From the NCBI GenBank assembly GCA_017537565.1, contig JAFYKQ010000118.1, positions 67,578 through 116,365 of the forward strand: a stretch of 48,788 nucleotides of DNA, written 5' to 3'. Below the pieces are notes generated by a model. The model saw nothing but the letters and a program-made list of their open reading frames with translations, had not been told where the DNA came from and made no database searches. Shown here piece after piece: positions 25,094 to 32,942 of this stretch; within the stretch, counting starts at the first letter, position 1; every line of letters starts with the position of its first letter. This DNA is from Flavobacteriales bacterium (GTDB lineage: Bacteria > Bacteroidota > Bacteroidia > Flavobacteriales > UBA1820). The translations under genes and the position numbers were made by a program.

Positions 25094-25660
25094 ATGAAAA
25101 GAATTTTATTAATTACCATTACTATATTATCGACACTCTATAGTCCAAGTGTCCTCTCACAAAATCTTTCAGCCTACGGAGTTACGTTAGGCGAAGACAA
25201 GTATGATGTTGAAAACGTATTAGAAAACAAAGGGAAGAGCATCAAATATGATACAAATAAAAAAGGAAATGCTGTATTAAGAATTTCCTATCCACGCATT
25301 GGAGATGCGGATTTTGATAATGGAACATTCGTATTTAACGATGATGACGAATTATACTCGATAAGTTTTAGTTCTGTCGATGGTGGCACAGGAAATCCAG
25401 GAATGCCCTGGGAAGCCAAGTTTCATAGAAAAGCTGAAGAATGCAAAAATGCTTTTCTAAAAATGGCTCAAAATTTATTAACTAAATATGGCTCCCCCGA
25501 TACTTACTCAAACACCAGTGCAATATGGCAAAAAGGAAATGAAAGAATCTCTTTAGAATATGATTATAAATATGAATATAATCAGTTTGGTTGGGTAGAT
25601 CATCACGTGAGTGTCTTACTCAAATACGAACAGATAGATTTAGACAATGCGGATTATTAA
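25094..25660 (+). CDS. exported protein of unknown function
   Basis: The 188-residue protein has a signal peptide (MKRILLITITILSTLYSPSVLSQ) and a mature part rich in Asp, Asn, Tyr and Lys. The phrase GVTLGEDKYDVENVLENKG near the N-terminus is followed by alternating beta-like stretches. It resembles in outline small Bacteroidota proteins in which a short sequence near the start predicts folding of a disulfide-free beta domain, but I cannot name the family. The gene is visibly more AT-rich than its neighbours and follows the nested inverted repeat by 71 bp. It is 115 bp upstream of another small exported protein. Recent acquisition is possible. Confidence 0.7.
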   Translation: MKRILLITITILSTLYSPSVLSQNLSAYGVTLGEDKYDVENVLENKGKSIKYDTNKKGNAVLRISYPRIGDADFDNGTFVFNDDDELYSISFSSVDGGTGNPGMPWEAKFHRKAEECKNAFLKMAQNLLTKYGSPDTYSNTSAIWQKGNERISLEYDYKYEYNQFGWVDHHVSVLLKYEQIDLDNADY

Positions 25661-25775
25661 ATAATCACTATATTGGTAAAATACACTCTTTGACAAGAAG
25701 AATCCTTGGAATAAATAAACAAACATTAAACACATTTAACATATAAGTAATAAACACAATAAATATAATTATCAT

Positions 25776-26216
25776 ATGAATAAAATCTCATTTACATTAA
25801 TTTACATAATGTCTATCTTATTGATATCCTGCACAGGAAGTAACCAAAAAACCTATTATAACAACCCCGAAGAAGAACTTTGTGCAATGATGGAAGAACA
25901 AGGTTGGGAACAAATTTCCAATAGCACCAATGTCTATCGGAAGGATCTTGATAAAATAACAACAGATGGTAAACGAACTTATAAAACAACTTATTGGTAT
26001 ACAGCTGCAGTGTATTGCAAAAAATCTGGAGACAAGACTAAATACATAATAGCAAGACCTGTCTATTCTTCTGAAGACAATGTACAAAGATTGAATGATG
26101 GAAAACTAAAATATAAATCTTTCTCCATTATTGACTGCCAATATACAGATAAATATGGCACCACATACAATGGCTATATTAGCGATGGTGGATCTACCGC
26201 TTATCTCAACTATTGA
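25776..26216 (+). CDS. small lipoprotein of unknown function
   Basis: This 146-residue predicted lipoprotein has lipobox LISC (Cys19, MNKISFTLIYIMSILLISCTG). The mature part begins with a Ser/Asn/Tyr-rich tether and then has a compact domain with EEELCAMMEEQGWEQI and several Lys/Tyr-rich strands. I recognise no motif or family. Codons are AT-rich like those of the preceding exported protein, and the two look like one small unit between an inverted repeat and a terminator. Confidence 0.7.
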   Translation: MNKISFTLIYIMSILLISCTGSNQKTYYNNPEEELCAMMEEQGWEQISNSTNVYRKDLDKITTDGKRTYKTTYWYTAAVYCKKSGDKTKYIIARPVYSSEDNVQRLNDGKLKYKSFSIIDCQYTDKYGTTYNGYISDGGSTAYLNY

Positions 26217-26259
26217 TTTTGTAGATAAAAAAAGACCATTCTTTATCACATAATAATAC

Positions 26260-26290
26260 AAAATACGCCGCCCAGTGGGCGGCGTATTTT
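26260..26290. terminator. bidirectional terminator
   Basis: AAATACGCCGCCC and GGGCGGCGTATTT form a 13-bp GC-rich stem with an AGT loop, flanked by A on one side and T on the other. It lies between the convergent lipoprotein (plus) and SGNH hydrolase (minus) genes. Confidence 0.9.
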
Positions 26291-26310
26291 ATTACCGTGA
26301 ATGCTTTTTA

Positions 26311-27015
26311 CTATTTAAGGACTTCCTGCACCAGTTTTTCCATCACCTCATATCCTGCGGCAGTAGGGTGGACACCATCATAAGTATAAGCAGGGTTAAG
26401 TTCGCGTTTCTCGCCATAGACCATAGGAGTGTAGTAATCTATGTATGGGATTTTTTCTTTCTGTGCATATGCCTTTATGCGGGCATTGAGTGCTTCTATT
26501 TTAACCGGAGCGTCTTTCATATCCTTACGCCAAGAAAAACCAGCGGCAGGTAGCACCGATGACAATATGACTTTTATCTTATATGCTCGTGCCAATTCCA
26601 CCATAGACACTATATTTCCAAATGTATAGTCTTCGTCATATGGGCGGGTATTTTCGGCTATGTCGTTTGTGCCTACGTTTATGATTACTTTGGCAGGGTG
26701 TAGGTTTATCACATCACTACGGAAACGCAAAAGGAACTGTTCCGATGTCTGACCGCTTATACCGCGATTTACATAGTTTTTGTTCTCTTCAAAAAATACC
26801 TTGTGATGTTTTGCCCAGCCTTCTGTTATGGAATTACCTAGGAAAACTACTCGTTTTTCTCCTTTGGAGGGAGCAGGGAGAGATTCGTTGGCTTTTGCAT
26901 AGCGGGCTAACCCTGCAAAGTCTTTACTCTTCTGTGCCGTAGCCGTAGGGCTAGATATGCATACACACACTATCGCTACAAGTATTCCCCACAAAATGTT
27001 CTGATGTTTTTTCAT
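26311..27015 (-). CDS. exported SGNH/GDSL-family hydrolase
   Basis: The 234-residue protein has a signal peptide ending ATAQ and all four SGNH blocks: GNSITEGW (catalytic Ser62), NRGISGQ (Gly85), GTNDIAEN (Asn117) and DGVHPT (Asp213, His216). These hydrolases remove ester-linked acyl groups from lipids or glycans. In Bacteroidota, exported members often deacetylate carbohydrates, but no carbohydrate-active genes are nearby, so the substrate is open. It is a single gene ending at a strong shared terminator. Confidence 0.92.
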   Translation of the reverse strand: MKKHQNILWGILVAIVCVCISSPTATAQKSKDFAGLARYAKANESLPAPSKGEKRVVFLGNSITEGWAKHHKVFFEENKNYVNRGISGQTSEQFLLRFRSDVINLHPAKVIINVGTNDIAENTRPYDEDYTFGNIVSMVELARAYKIKVILSSVLPAAGFSWRKDMKDAPVKIEALNARIKAYAQKEKIPYIDYYTPMVYGEKRELNPAYTYDGVHPTAAGYEVMEKLVQEVLK

Positions 27016-27063
27016 ACTACTAATGTTTATTTTTATCTAGTTATGACATTATCTATCTGTAAT

Positions 27064-27897
27064 CTACCAGCTACCACCGGCACCTCCGCCGCCGAAGCCT
27101 CCGCCACCAAAACCGCCAGAAAAGCCTCCGCCACCGAAGCCTCCACCACCGAAGCCTCCACCAAATCCTCCCGAGGAATAGCCTCCTCCTCTAGAGCGTC
27201 CAGCACTGCCAAGTAGCATTCCCAGTAGCATAGCTTCGCCAGCAGTCATACCTCCGCCGCCATTACCACCAGAAGACGGGCCATTGCCACCTTTTTTATT
27301 ATCTGATGCACTGCTCGCTGCGATAACCACCACTATAAACACAATTATAGGCAGTAAGGCTACCAGTGGACTAGTATCATCATCACTCTTTGCCGATGCA
27401 GAAGATTTGAACTGCCCTGTAAGAGTCTCAAATATAGCGTCAACTCCCGCCATCAGCCCCCCGTAATAGTCTCCACTACGGAAATATGGCAGTATTCGTT
27501 CTTCTATTATACGGCGAGTCATAGCATCGGTAAGAGAGCCCTCCACACCATAACCCGTAGCGATGAATATCTTACGTGCAGCAGGCGAAAGCAGTATAAA
27601 GACTCCGTTATCTTCCTTTTCCTGTCCTATGCCCCACTCGTGTGCCCAGTTTATGGCCAACATAGATATGTCATTACCACACAGGTCGTCTTTTATGGCA
27701 ACCACTATCTGTGTAGATGTACTGTCTGAATATGCTATGAGCTTCCTCTCCAGAGCCATCTTCTGCACATCTGAAAGCAATGCCGAATAATCATATACCG
27801 ATGTCTGCAATTGGGGCTTGGCAGGGATACAATCACTCTTACCCCACATAGGGACAGAAAACAGCACACATACTATTACATATATATATCTATACAT
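27064..27897 (-). CDS. TPM-domain (YgcG-type) protein with Gly-rich tail
   Basis: I chose the ATG at 27897, which overlaps the upstream TPM gene by 8 bp and starts a signal peptide directly (MYRYIYVIVCVLFSVPMWG); a start ten codons earlier is possible. The 277-residue protein has a TPM domain at about residues 30-150 (VYDYSALLSD, then GVFILLSPAARKIFIATGYGVEG). One membrane helix follows (VALLPIIVFIVVVIAASSAS), then a tail of GGGFGGGG repeats ending GGAGGSW. YgcG-type proteins commonly travel with LemA, as here. Suggested roles include membrane stress and repair of complexes, but the biochemistry is unsettled. Confidence 0.86.
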   Translation of the reverse strand: MYRYIYVIVCVLFSVPMWGKSDCIPAKPQLQTSVYDYSALLSDVQKMALERKLIAYSDSTSTQIVVAIKDDLCGNDISMLAINWAHEWGIGQEKEDNGVFILLSPAARKIFIATGYGVEGSLTDAMTRRIIEERILPYFRSGDYYGGLMAGVDAIFETLTGQFKSSASAKSDDDTSPLVALLPIIVFIVVVIAASSASDNKKGGNGPSSGGNGGGGMTAGEAMLLGMLLGSAGRSRGGGYSSGGFGGGFGGGGFGGGGFSGGFGGGGFGGGGAGGSW

Positions 27898-28339
27898 TGC
27901 CTCTGGATATTTCATCAGATAATTCATTTACATCGTCACTGCGGTAAGGGAAATACTCTTTGAGTTGGGCTCCTATCTGTTCTATAACCTCGACCAATCC
28001 TTCTGCTACCCTGCCGCTGCGGAAACGGTCTCTTATGAGCATATATGTATCATTCCAAAAACCTTCGGGTACCACAGCATCTATGCCACGACCACCCCAC
28101 ACAGCAAAACCGTGATGAGCCACATCTATATACAGTAATACAGCATTACCTTCGCGAGTGGCGTGCATTCCCAGCGTTTCAAATACTCGCGAGGCACGTA
28201 CCAGCGGTGGCAACAATCCATCTCCCGCCTCTATATGCACACGTATCTCTCCCGATGTATTGAGTTCGGCACGGCGTATGGCCTCTATGACACTGCGTTC
28301 GCCTTCTGGTGAAAGGAAATCTCTTACTATATCACTCAT
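27890..28339 (-). CDS. TPM-domain protein without membrane anchor
   Basis: The 149-residue protein consists of a TPM-type domain alone. GERSVIEAIRRAELNTSGEIRVHIE and NAVLLYIDVAHHGFAVWGGRGID give the core. There is no signal peptide, no Gly-rich tail and no clear membrane helix, unlike the next gene. It lies between LemA (36 bp upstream) and the YgcG-type gene, which it overlaps by 8 bp. The LemA-TPM-TPM order is common in Bacteroidota and suggests a membrane-associated unit whose function is not firmly known. Confidence 0.86.
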   Translation of the reverse strand: MSDIVRDFLSPEGERSVIEAIRRAELNTSGEIRVHIEAGDGLLPPLVRASRVFETLGMHATREGNAVLLYIDVAHHGFAVWGGRGIDAVVPEGFWNDTYMLIRDRFRSGRVAEGLVEVIEQIGAQLKEYFPYRSDDVNELSDEISRGNV

Positions 28340-28374
28340 TATTTATCTCTATTTATTAAAGACAATCTACCCCA

Positions 28375-28989
28375 CTAAAACTCTACTTTGGGAGCGGTGG
28401 CAGCAGCTTCGTCTGCCTTAAAGAGAGGTGATTTTTCAAATCCTGTAATGCCTGCTATGATATTTCCAGGGAATTTCATTATGTATGAATTGTATCTGGA
28501 AGCAGCCTCGTTATAACGCTGACGCGCTACCTGTATACGGTTTTCTGTGCCTTCCAGTTGGGAAGATAGTTCGCGGAAGTTTTCATTGGCTTTAAGGTCT
28601 GGATAACGTTCTGCCACCACCATAAGACGTCCCAATGCCTGTGACAACTGACCCTGTGATGCTTGGAATTTCTGCAATGCTTCGGGTGTAAGCTGTGATG
28701 GGTCTATGGTCATCTGTGTGGCTGCTGCACGCGCTTCGACAACCTCAGTAAGAGTTTTTTCCTCGTGAGTGGCATAGCCTTTGACCGTAGCTACCAGATT
28801 TGGTATAAGGTCATTACGACGTTGGTACTGGCTCTCTACATCTGCCCAAGCCTTTTCATACCCTGTCTCACCGCTACGCAATTCCACCATAGTGTTGTAT
28901 TTGCCTACTCCCCAAGCAAATATAGATATAACTATAAGCAACAGTCCTGCTGCTACTATACCAGCTATTACACAACCTTTGTTCTTCAT
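28375..28989 (-). CDS. lemA: LemA-family protein
   Basis: The 204-residue LemA protein has one N-terminal membrane helix (residues 6-27), then a long, mostly outside helical domain. The core contains YNTMVELRSGETGYEKAWADVESQYQRRNDLIPNLV, of which the short block QRRNDLIPNLV is the family hallmark, and later RQRYNEAASRYNSYI. The tail is Ala-rich. It is the first gene of a LemA-TPM-TPM operon with a strong promoter. The family is common and widely conserved, but its function is uncertain. Confidence 0.92.
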   Translation of the reverse strand: MKNKGCVIAGIVAAGLLLIVISIFAWGVGKYNTMVELRSGETGYEKAWADVESQYQRRNDLIPNLVATVKGYATHEEKTLTEVVEARAAATQMTIDPSQLTPEALQKFQASQGQLSQALGRLMVVAERYPDLKANENFRELSSQLEGTENRIQVARQRYNEAASRYNSYIMKFPGNIIAGITGFEKSPLFKADEAAATAPKVEF

Positions 28990-29045
28990 TTCTTTTCTTA
29001 ATTTTTAAGTGTTGATATTGATTTATTGTTTCTCTTTATATCGTA

Positions 29046-29077
29046 CAAATATACGATTTTTTTATCATCACGTCAAA
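29046..29077 (-). promoter_or_regulatory. promoter of the lemA-TPM operon
   Basis: On the minus strand TTTG (29077-29074) and TATATTTG (29053-29046) are 20 bp apart, an exact Bacteroidota sigma-70 match. TCGTA/TACGA at 29041-29056 also form a short inverted repeat over the -7 box. Confidence 0.75.
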
Positions 29078-29082
29078 AGCCT

Positions 29083-29913
29083 TCACTTATCATACACATC
29101 TAGCACCTTACGGGCAAAATCCCCCTGACGAGTCCCCACATAAAGCGACCTCACCGCCCGCATAGAACGCACCATAGACTCCTTGCCATAAAGGCGGCCA
29201 CGACACAATGCCAAAAGAAGATGAAATTTTGCCTTATCATCTACCATCAAGCCACCATCTTTCAGTATATCCTCTATTACAGATTGGGCAGCAGAGTATT
29301 GACCGGCAGTATAGAGTTCATACACCTCTTTATACTTTCTTTTAAATAAAATAACTGATGCTGCATCTACACCATCTATCCTCGCCGTATCTACCACCAG
29401 CACATATTTGTTTTTATAATCTGGGAGGCTGACACACATAGTATCTATACCGGCCATCACATCGGGATAATTACTCACCGCCCAATCGAGATCTATCCTC
29501 TCCTTATAGAACACCGCTCGATTTCTGTTTTCTTCACACAAGGCCAGCACTGCATACCACAATGCCGCCCGCGAAGGTTTTACATCTGGAGATATAACAG
29601 AATAAGCATCGTCATACCGTCCCAATGCCATATATATACGTGCCAGCTCCATATATATTTTTTCATCGGCTACACCTCGCTCTACACAACGATGTAGAAC
29701 TACCGAAAGCGAGAGAAGAGTATCTGTAAGGGGTGGCTGGACTCTCCATCGCATAGAATATTTAACAGTGTCTGGCAGATTATTCCTTTCTCTTACACTA
29801 TCTACATAATCCCACACATCTTTTATATGATAATATAGATTATAAGGTGGACGCTTTCCGTACAACACAGTCGGGAATAGTAAAAACATCACATACAGGA
29901 AAACACGACACAT
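29083..29913 (-). CDS. exported TPR-like protein of unknown function
   Basis: With the ATG at 29913 the protein has 276 residues and a signal peptide (MCRVFLYVMFLLFPTVLYG); a start nine codons upstream is possible. The mature part is helical, and the repeats LARIYMALGRYDDAYSVI and YELYTAGQYSAAQSVIEDIL look like degenerate TPR units. I see no catalytic motif. It follows tatD by 8-35 bp, depending on the start chosen, on the same strand and is probably co-transcribed, perhaps as an envelope scaffold or interaction protein. Confidence 0.72.
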   Translation of the reverse strand: MCRVFLYVMFLLFPTVLYGKRPPYNLYYHIKDVWDYVDSVRERNNLPDTVKYSMRWRVQPPLTDTLLSLSVVLHRCVERGVADEKIYMELARIYMALGRYDDAYSVISPDVKPSRAALWYAVLALCEENRNRAVFYKERIDLDWAVSNYPDVMAGIDTMCVSLPDYKNKYVLVVDTARIDGVDAASVILFKRKYKEVYELYTAGQYSAAQSVIEDILKDGGLMVDDKAKFHLLLALCRGRLYGKESMVRSMRAVRSLYVGTRQGDFARKVLDVYDK

Positions 29914-29948
29914 AGCAGGGCTTTTACCCCAATATAGCAAATACTGTC

Positions 29949-30731
29949 TTAAAGTACTATACCAAAAACACTCTCTACGTTTTTCTGTGCAGCACTAGCT
30001 AGTTCTGCAATGGACACCCCTAGATATTCTGAAAGATAAGCCACTATGTGAGGGATATAAGAACTCTCGTTACGTTTACCTCTGTAAGGTACTGGTGGCA
30101 GATAAGGAGCATCTGTCTCATATACTATATGCTCATAGCCCACCGTGCGTATTATCTCCCTCATAAGATTAGTTTTATATGTTACAGTCCCTCCAACACC
30201 TATTTTAAGCCCCATATCTATCACCTTGCAGGCTTGGGAGAATGTGCCAGAAAAACAGTGCATCACCCCTTTTACCTTATATGAAGACAATATCTCCAGC
30301 GTCCTGTCCATCGCCTCGCGGCTATGTATAGACACAGGCATCTCTCGCTCCACCGCCCACGACAACTGACGTTCAAATGCCTCCTCTTGCTCTTTTTTAT
30401 ATGTAGTATCCCAATAAAAATCCAGTCCTATCTCTCCTATCCCTATCCAGGCGCCTCTATCCAAGTGCTCTCTCACTACCTCCAACTCTCTTTCCACGTT
30501 TTCACTCGTTATAGAAGTAGGGTGAAGACCTATCATCATCTCAAATACATGTGGATACTGCTCTCCAAGCGCCAACATTCTATCTATAGTGCTACTGTCC
30601 ACAGCAGGCAATATAATTTTCCCCACGCCACTATCCACAGCGCGATTTATAACATCAAGTATGTCATTATCAAACACTTCATCATACAGATGAGAGTGAG
30701 TATCTACATATAAAAATCCTTTTTTCTCCAT
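29949..30731 (-). CDS. tatD: TatD-family metal-dependent hydrolase
   Basis: This TatD-type deoxyribonuclease or hydrolase should have 260 residues. I chose the ATG at 30731 (MEKKGFLYVDTHSHLYD) because the 20 codons before it have no family similarity. Metal ligands are in DTHSHLYD near the N-terminus, GEIGLDFYWD, IHSREAMD, MHCFSGT and ETDAPYLPP, so the two-metal site is complete. Family members act as 3'-5' exonucleases on DNA or RNA and are linked to DNA repair. The next gene downstream is the TPR-like protein. Confidence 0.93.
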   Translation of the reverse strand: MEKKGFLYVDTHSHLYDEVFDNDILDVINRAVDSGVGKIILPAVDSSTIDRMLALGEQYPHVFEMMIGLHPTSITSENVERELEVVREHLDRGAWIGIGEIGLDFYWDTTYKKEQEEAFERQLSWAVEREMPVSIHSREAMDRTLEILSSYKVKGVMHCFSGTFSQACKVIDMGLKIGVGGTVTYKTNLMREIIRTVGYEHIVYETDAPYLPPVPYRGKRNESSYIPHIVAYLSEYLGVSIAELASAAQKNVESVFGIVL

Positions 30732-30772
30732 AAAGACAAAATTATGAAAAATTTTTTCTAGCAAACATATAG

Positions 30773-30800
30773 TTTGGCACGGTTTTTGCATATATATTTG
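30773..30800 (+). promoter_or_regulatory. promoter of tonB
   Basis: TATATTTG at 30793-30800 is an exact -7 box 40 bp before the tonB ATG. A TTTG at 30773-30776 is 16 bp further upstream, slightly short of the usual 18-21 bp spacing. Confidence 0.6.
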
Positions 30801-30840
30801 CAGAGAAAAATATCTAATAATCTATAAAAACATTATTACA

Positions 30841-31563
30841 ATGGAACCAAAGAAAACCCCAAAAGCCGACCTAGAACGTCGCAAGGGTCTGTTCCTTCAA
30901 ATAGGTCTTATAGTTACACTTTTTGTAACTTTTATAGCATTTGAATGGAAGTCTTATGACAATTCAGACCTTGACCTAGGTAAGGTATCTCTTAATCTAG
31001 ACGATGAAGAGGTTATGATTACAGAACGTCCACTGGACACTCCTCCTCCTCCACCTCCACCACCAGCGGCTCCAGAGCAGATCATCATAGCCGAAGACGA
31101 TGAAGAAATCGAGGAAATGGAAATCCAGTCTGCCGAAACATCTGCTGCCGAAGTAGTTGAAGTGGTAGAAGTGGTAGCCGTAGAAGAAGAAGTGGAAGAA
31201 GTAGTGCCTTTCACTGTCATCGAGGATAAACCTATCTATCCTGGCTGCGAACGTTTCAAGGGTAAAGACGAAAAACTCCTAGAATGTACAAACAAAAAAC
31301 TTAACGAAGTGCTTTCTAGAAACATCGTTTACCCACAGATATGTCTTGAAATGGGTATCACAGGTCGTGTTTACGTGAAACTTACCATCAAAAAAGACGG
31401 TACTGTAAAAGGAGAAATAGCTCGTGGTGTTGATAAAAACCTAGACGCAGAAGCATTGCGTGTGGTTTCAAAAATCAAACCTTTCACTCCTGGTAAACAG
31501 CGTGGTAAACCAGTAGAAGTATCTTATATGCTTCCTGTGAACTTTACACAGCAGTCACGTTAA
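30841..31563 (+). CDS. tonB: energy transducer TonB
   Basis: This 240-residue protein links ExbB-ExbD to outer-membrane receptors. It has a short basic cytoplasmic tail, one membrane helix (residues 17-35), and a periplasmic linker with eight prolines in a row at 68-75. An acidic Val/Glu-rich region at 83-122 takes the place of the usual Pro-Lys/Pro-Glu repeat. The C-terminal domain at about 128-236 carries the Cys pair Cys136/Cys149 (YPGCERFKGK ... ECTNKKL), NIVYPQ and TPGKQRGKPVEVSYMLPVNF. This matches Bacteroidota TonB proteins. It has its own promoter and terminator. Confidence 0.94.
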   Translation: MEPKKTPKADLERRKGLFLQIGLIVTLFVTFIAFEWKSYDNSDLDLGKVSLNLDDEEVMITERPLDTPPPPPPPPAAPEQIIIAEDDEEIEEMEIQSAETSAAEVVEVVEVVAVEEEVEEVVPFTVIEDKPIYPGCERFKGKDEKLLECTNKKLNEVLSRNIVYPQICLEMGITGRVYVKLTIKKDGTVKGEIARGVDKNLDAEALRVVSKIKPFTPGKQRGKPVEVSYMLPVNFTQQSR

Positions 31564-31578
31564 TAACCGTTACATATA

Positions 31579-31606
31579 ATCCCCGACATCGTCGGGGATT
31601 TTTTTT
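31579..31606 (+). terminator. intrinsic terminator of tonB
   Basis: ATCCCCGAC pairs with GTCGGGGAT around an ATC loop and is followed by a run of eight or more T. It starts 16 bp after the tonB stop. Confidence 0.92.
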
Positions 31607-31613
31607 ACATTTG
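31606..31613 (+). promoter_or_regulatory. TACATTTG -7 box of the small TonB-like gene
   Basis: An exact TAnnTTTG match directly after the tonB terminator, 42 bp before the next ATG. Its -33 position falls inside the terminator and has no TTTG. Confidence 0.45.
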
Positions 31614-31654
31614 TAGCACATACACATAACATAGTCACATTATAAATAAACATT

Positions 31655-32119
31655 ATGAAAAAAATTTTATCCCTTATGGTATTTGCGTTGTTGGCCTCAT
31701 CGCTACACGCCCAAGTGGTATATCCACCCGTATATAACAAAGCCTGCTTGAGATATGTAGGAGACAACTCCCGCTTGCATAAATGCAACCAAAAACAGAT
31801 ATACAAAGACATAACACGTAACATCGTATATCCAGAAGGTTTTACACACAGAATGAACGGTGGAAGAGTATTGGTTAAAATACTGATAGAAACAGATGGG
31901 ACATTCAGTATAGAGATAATAAAATCATCACATCACGATTTCAGCGTGGCTGTATGGAATGCTTTCCAAAAGATGAACCCTTGGCTGCTGGGAGCGACCA
32001 TTGGCGAGAAAAAGACACAATATGTGTTTATGTTACCCGTATCATTTGCCAAAGGAAGCACTACTCCTACCACCACATCGGCCTCCCCAAAATACAGCAA
32101 TATAACAGGAATGAGATAA
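31655..32119 (+). CDS. secreted protein related to the TonB C-terminal domain
   Basis: The 154-residue protein has a signal peptide (MKKILSLMVFALLASSLHAQ) and then a domain that aligns with the adjacent TonB. The Cys pair Cys31/Cys44 has the same 13-residue spacing, CLRYVGDNSRLHKCNQKQI against CERFKGKDEKLLECTNKKL, followed by the shared NIVYP and a terminal MLPVSF against MLPVNF. It lacks the membrane anchor and linker, so it cannot carry energy from ExbB-ExbD itself. It may bind receptors or TonB, or be a duplicate in decay. The C-terminal tail (residues 134-154) is Thr/Ser-rich and has no equivalent in TonB. Confidence 0.8.
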   Translation: MKKILSLMVFALLASSLHAQVVYPPVYNKACLRYVGDNSRLHKCNQKQIYKDITRNIVYPEGFTHRMNGGRVLVKILIETDGTFSIEIIKSSHHDFSVAVWNAFQKMNPWLLGATIGEKKTQYVFMLPVSFAKGSTTPTTTSASPKYSNITGMR

Positions 32120-32136
32120 AAACTTTATCACTGTAA

Positions 32137-32169
32137 AAAAAAAGCGGCTGCCTTGGCAGCCGCTTTTTT
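32137..32169. terminator. bidirectional terminator
   Basis: An A7 tract plus GCGGCTGCC pairs with GGCAGCCGC plus T6 around a TT loop. It lies between the convergent TonB-like gene (plus) and fabG (minus). Confidence 0.92.
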
Positions 32170-32195
32170 ATCGTCAATACTTTATAATCTCTATA

Positions 32196-32942
32196 CTATG
32201 TAAGCATACCTCCGTTTACAGAAAGCACCTGCCCTGTAACATATGTTGAAAGGTCACTTCCCAGATATAGACAAGCATTTGCTATGTCTTCTACCGTACC
32301 TGCACGTTTAAGAGGTATAGACTCTACCCAGCCTTCTACCACTTTGGCGTCCAGCGCTCCTGTCATTTCTGTCTCTATAAATCCTGGAGCTATGGCATTA
32401 CAACGTATTCCACGTGAACCCAGTTCCAGTGCAACAGATTTGGTAAAACCTATGATACCAGCCTTTGATGCGGCATAGTTTGCCTGGCCTGCATTACCTT
32501 TTATTCCCACTACAGATGACATATTTATTATCGAACCACTGCGTTGACGCAACATAGTACGCTGCACAGCGTGAGTAAGGTTAAATACAGAATCCAGATT
32601 GGTCTTGATGACAGCGTCCCACTGGTCTTTGCTCATACGCATAAGCAGACCATCGCGTGTTATTCCAGCATTGTTCACCAAAATATCCAAACGACCGAAG
32701 TCTTTTACTACCTCATCGGCCAGTGCGTGAGCTTGGTCATAGTCCGATGCATCACTGCGATATCCCTTGGCTGTGATACCATAGGCAGATAGTTCTGCTT
32801 CCAGAGCCTGCCCTTTTTCTACCGATGATAGGTATGTAAAGGCCACATTGGCACCGTGAGCAGCAAAAACCTCGGCTATACCACGAACTATACCCCTAGA
32901 CGCTCCTGTTATAAGAGCTACTTTTCCTTCCAAAAGTTTCAT
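32196..32942 (-). CDS. fabG: 3-oxoacyl-[acyl-carrier-protein] reductase with an altered glycine motif
   Basis: FabG reduces 3-oxoacyl-ACP with NADPH in each cycle of fatty acid elongation. The 248-residue short-chain dehydrogenase has the catalytic residues Asn, Ser (INMSSVVG), Tyr and Lys (YAASKAG) and the NNAGITRDGLLMRM block. The N-terminal cofactor loop reads TGASRGIV, with Val19 (codon GTT) where almost all family members have Gly (TGxxxGxG). One base change would explain it. It overlaps aroK by 4 bp. The name is well supported by the rest of the sequence, but activity with normal NADPH affinity is uncertain. Confidence 0.9.
   Translation of the reverse strand: MKLLEGKVALITGASRGIVRGIAEVFAAHGANVAFTYLSSVEKGQALEAELSAYGITAKGYRSDASDYDQAHALADEVVKDFGRLDILVNNAGITRDGLLMRMSKDQWDAVIKTNLDSVFNLTHAVQRTMLRQRSGSIINMSSVVGIKGNAGQANYAASKAGIIGFTKSVALELGSRGIRCNAIAPGFIETEMTGALDAKVVEGWVESIPLKRAGTVEDIANACLYLGSDLSTYVTGQVLSVNGGMLT

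Noticed and set aside
25094-26216. Toxin-antitoxin or effector-immunity pair
   Set aside because: Both products carry export signals and neither has a recognisable toxin motif, and no secretion system genes are nearby. Position alone is not enough.
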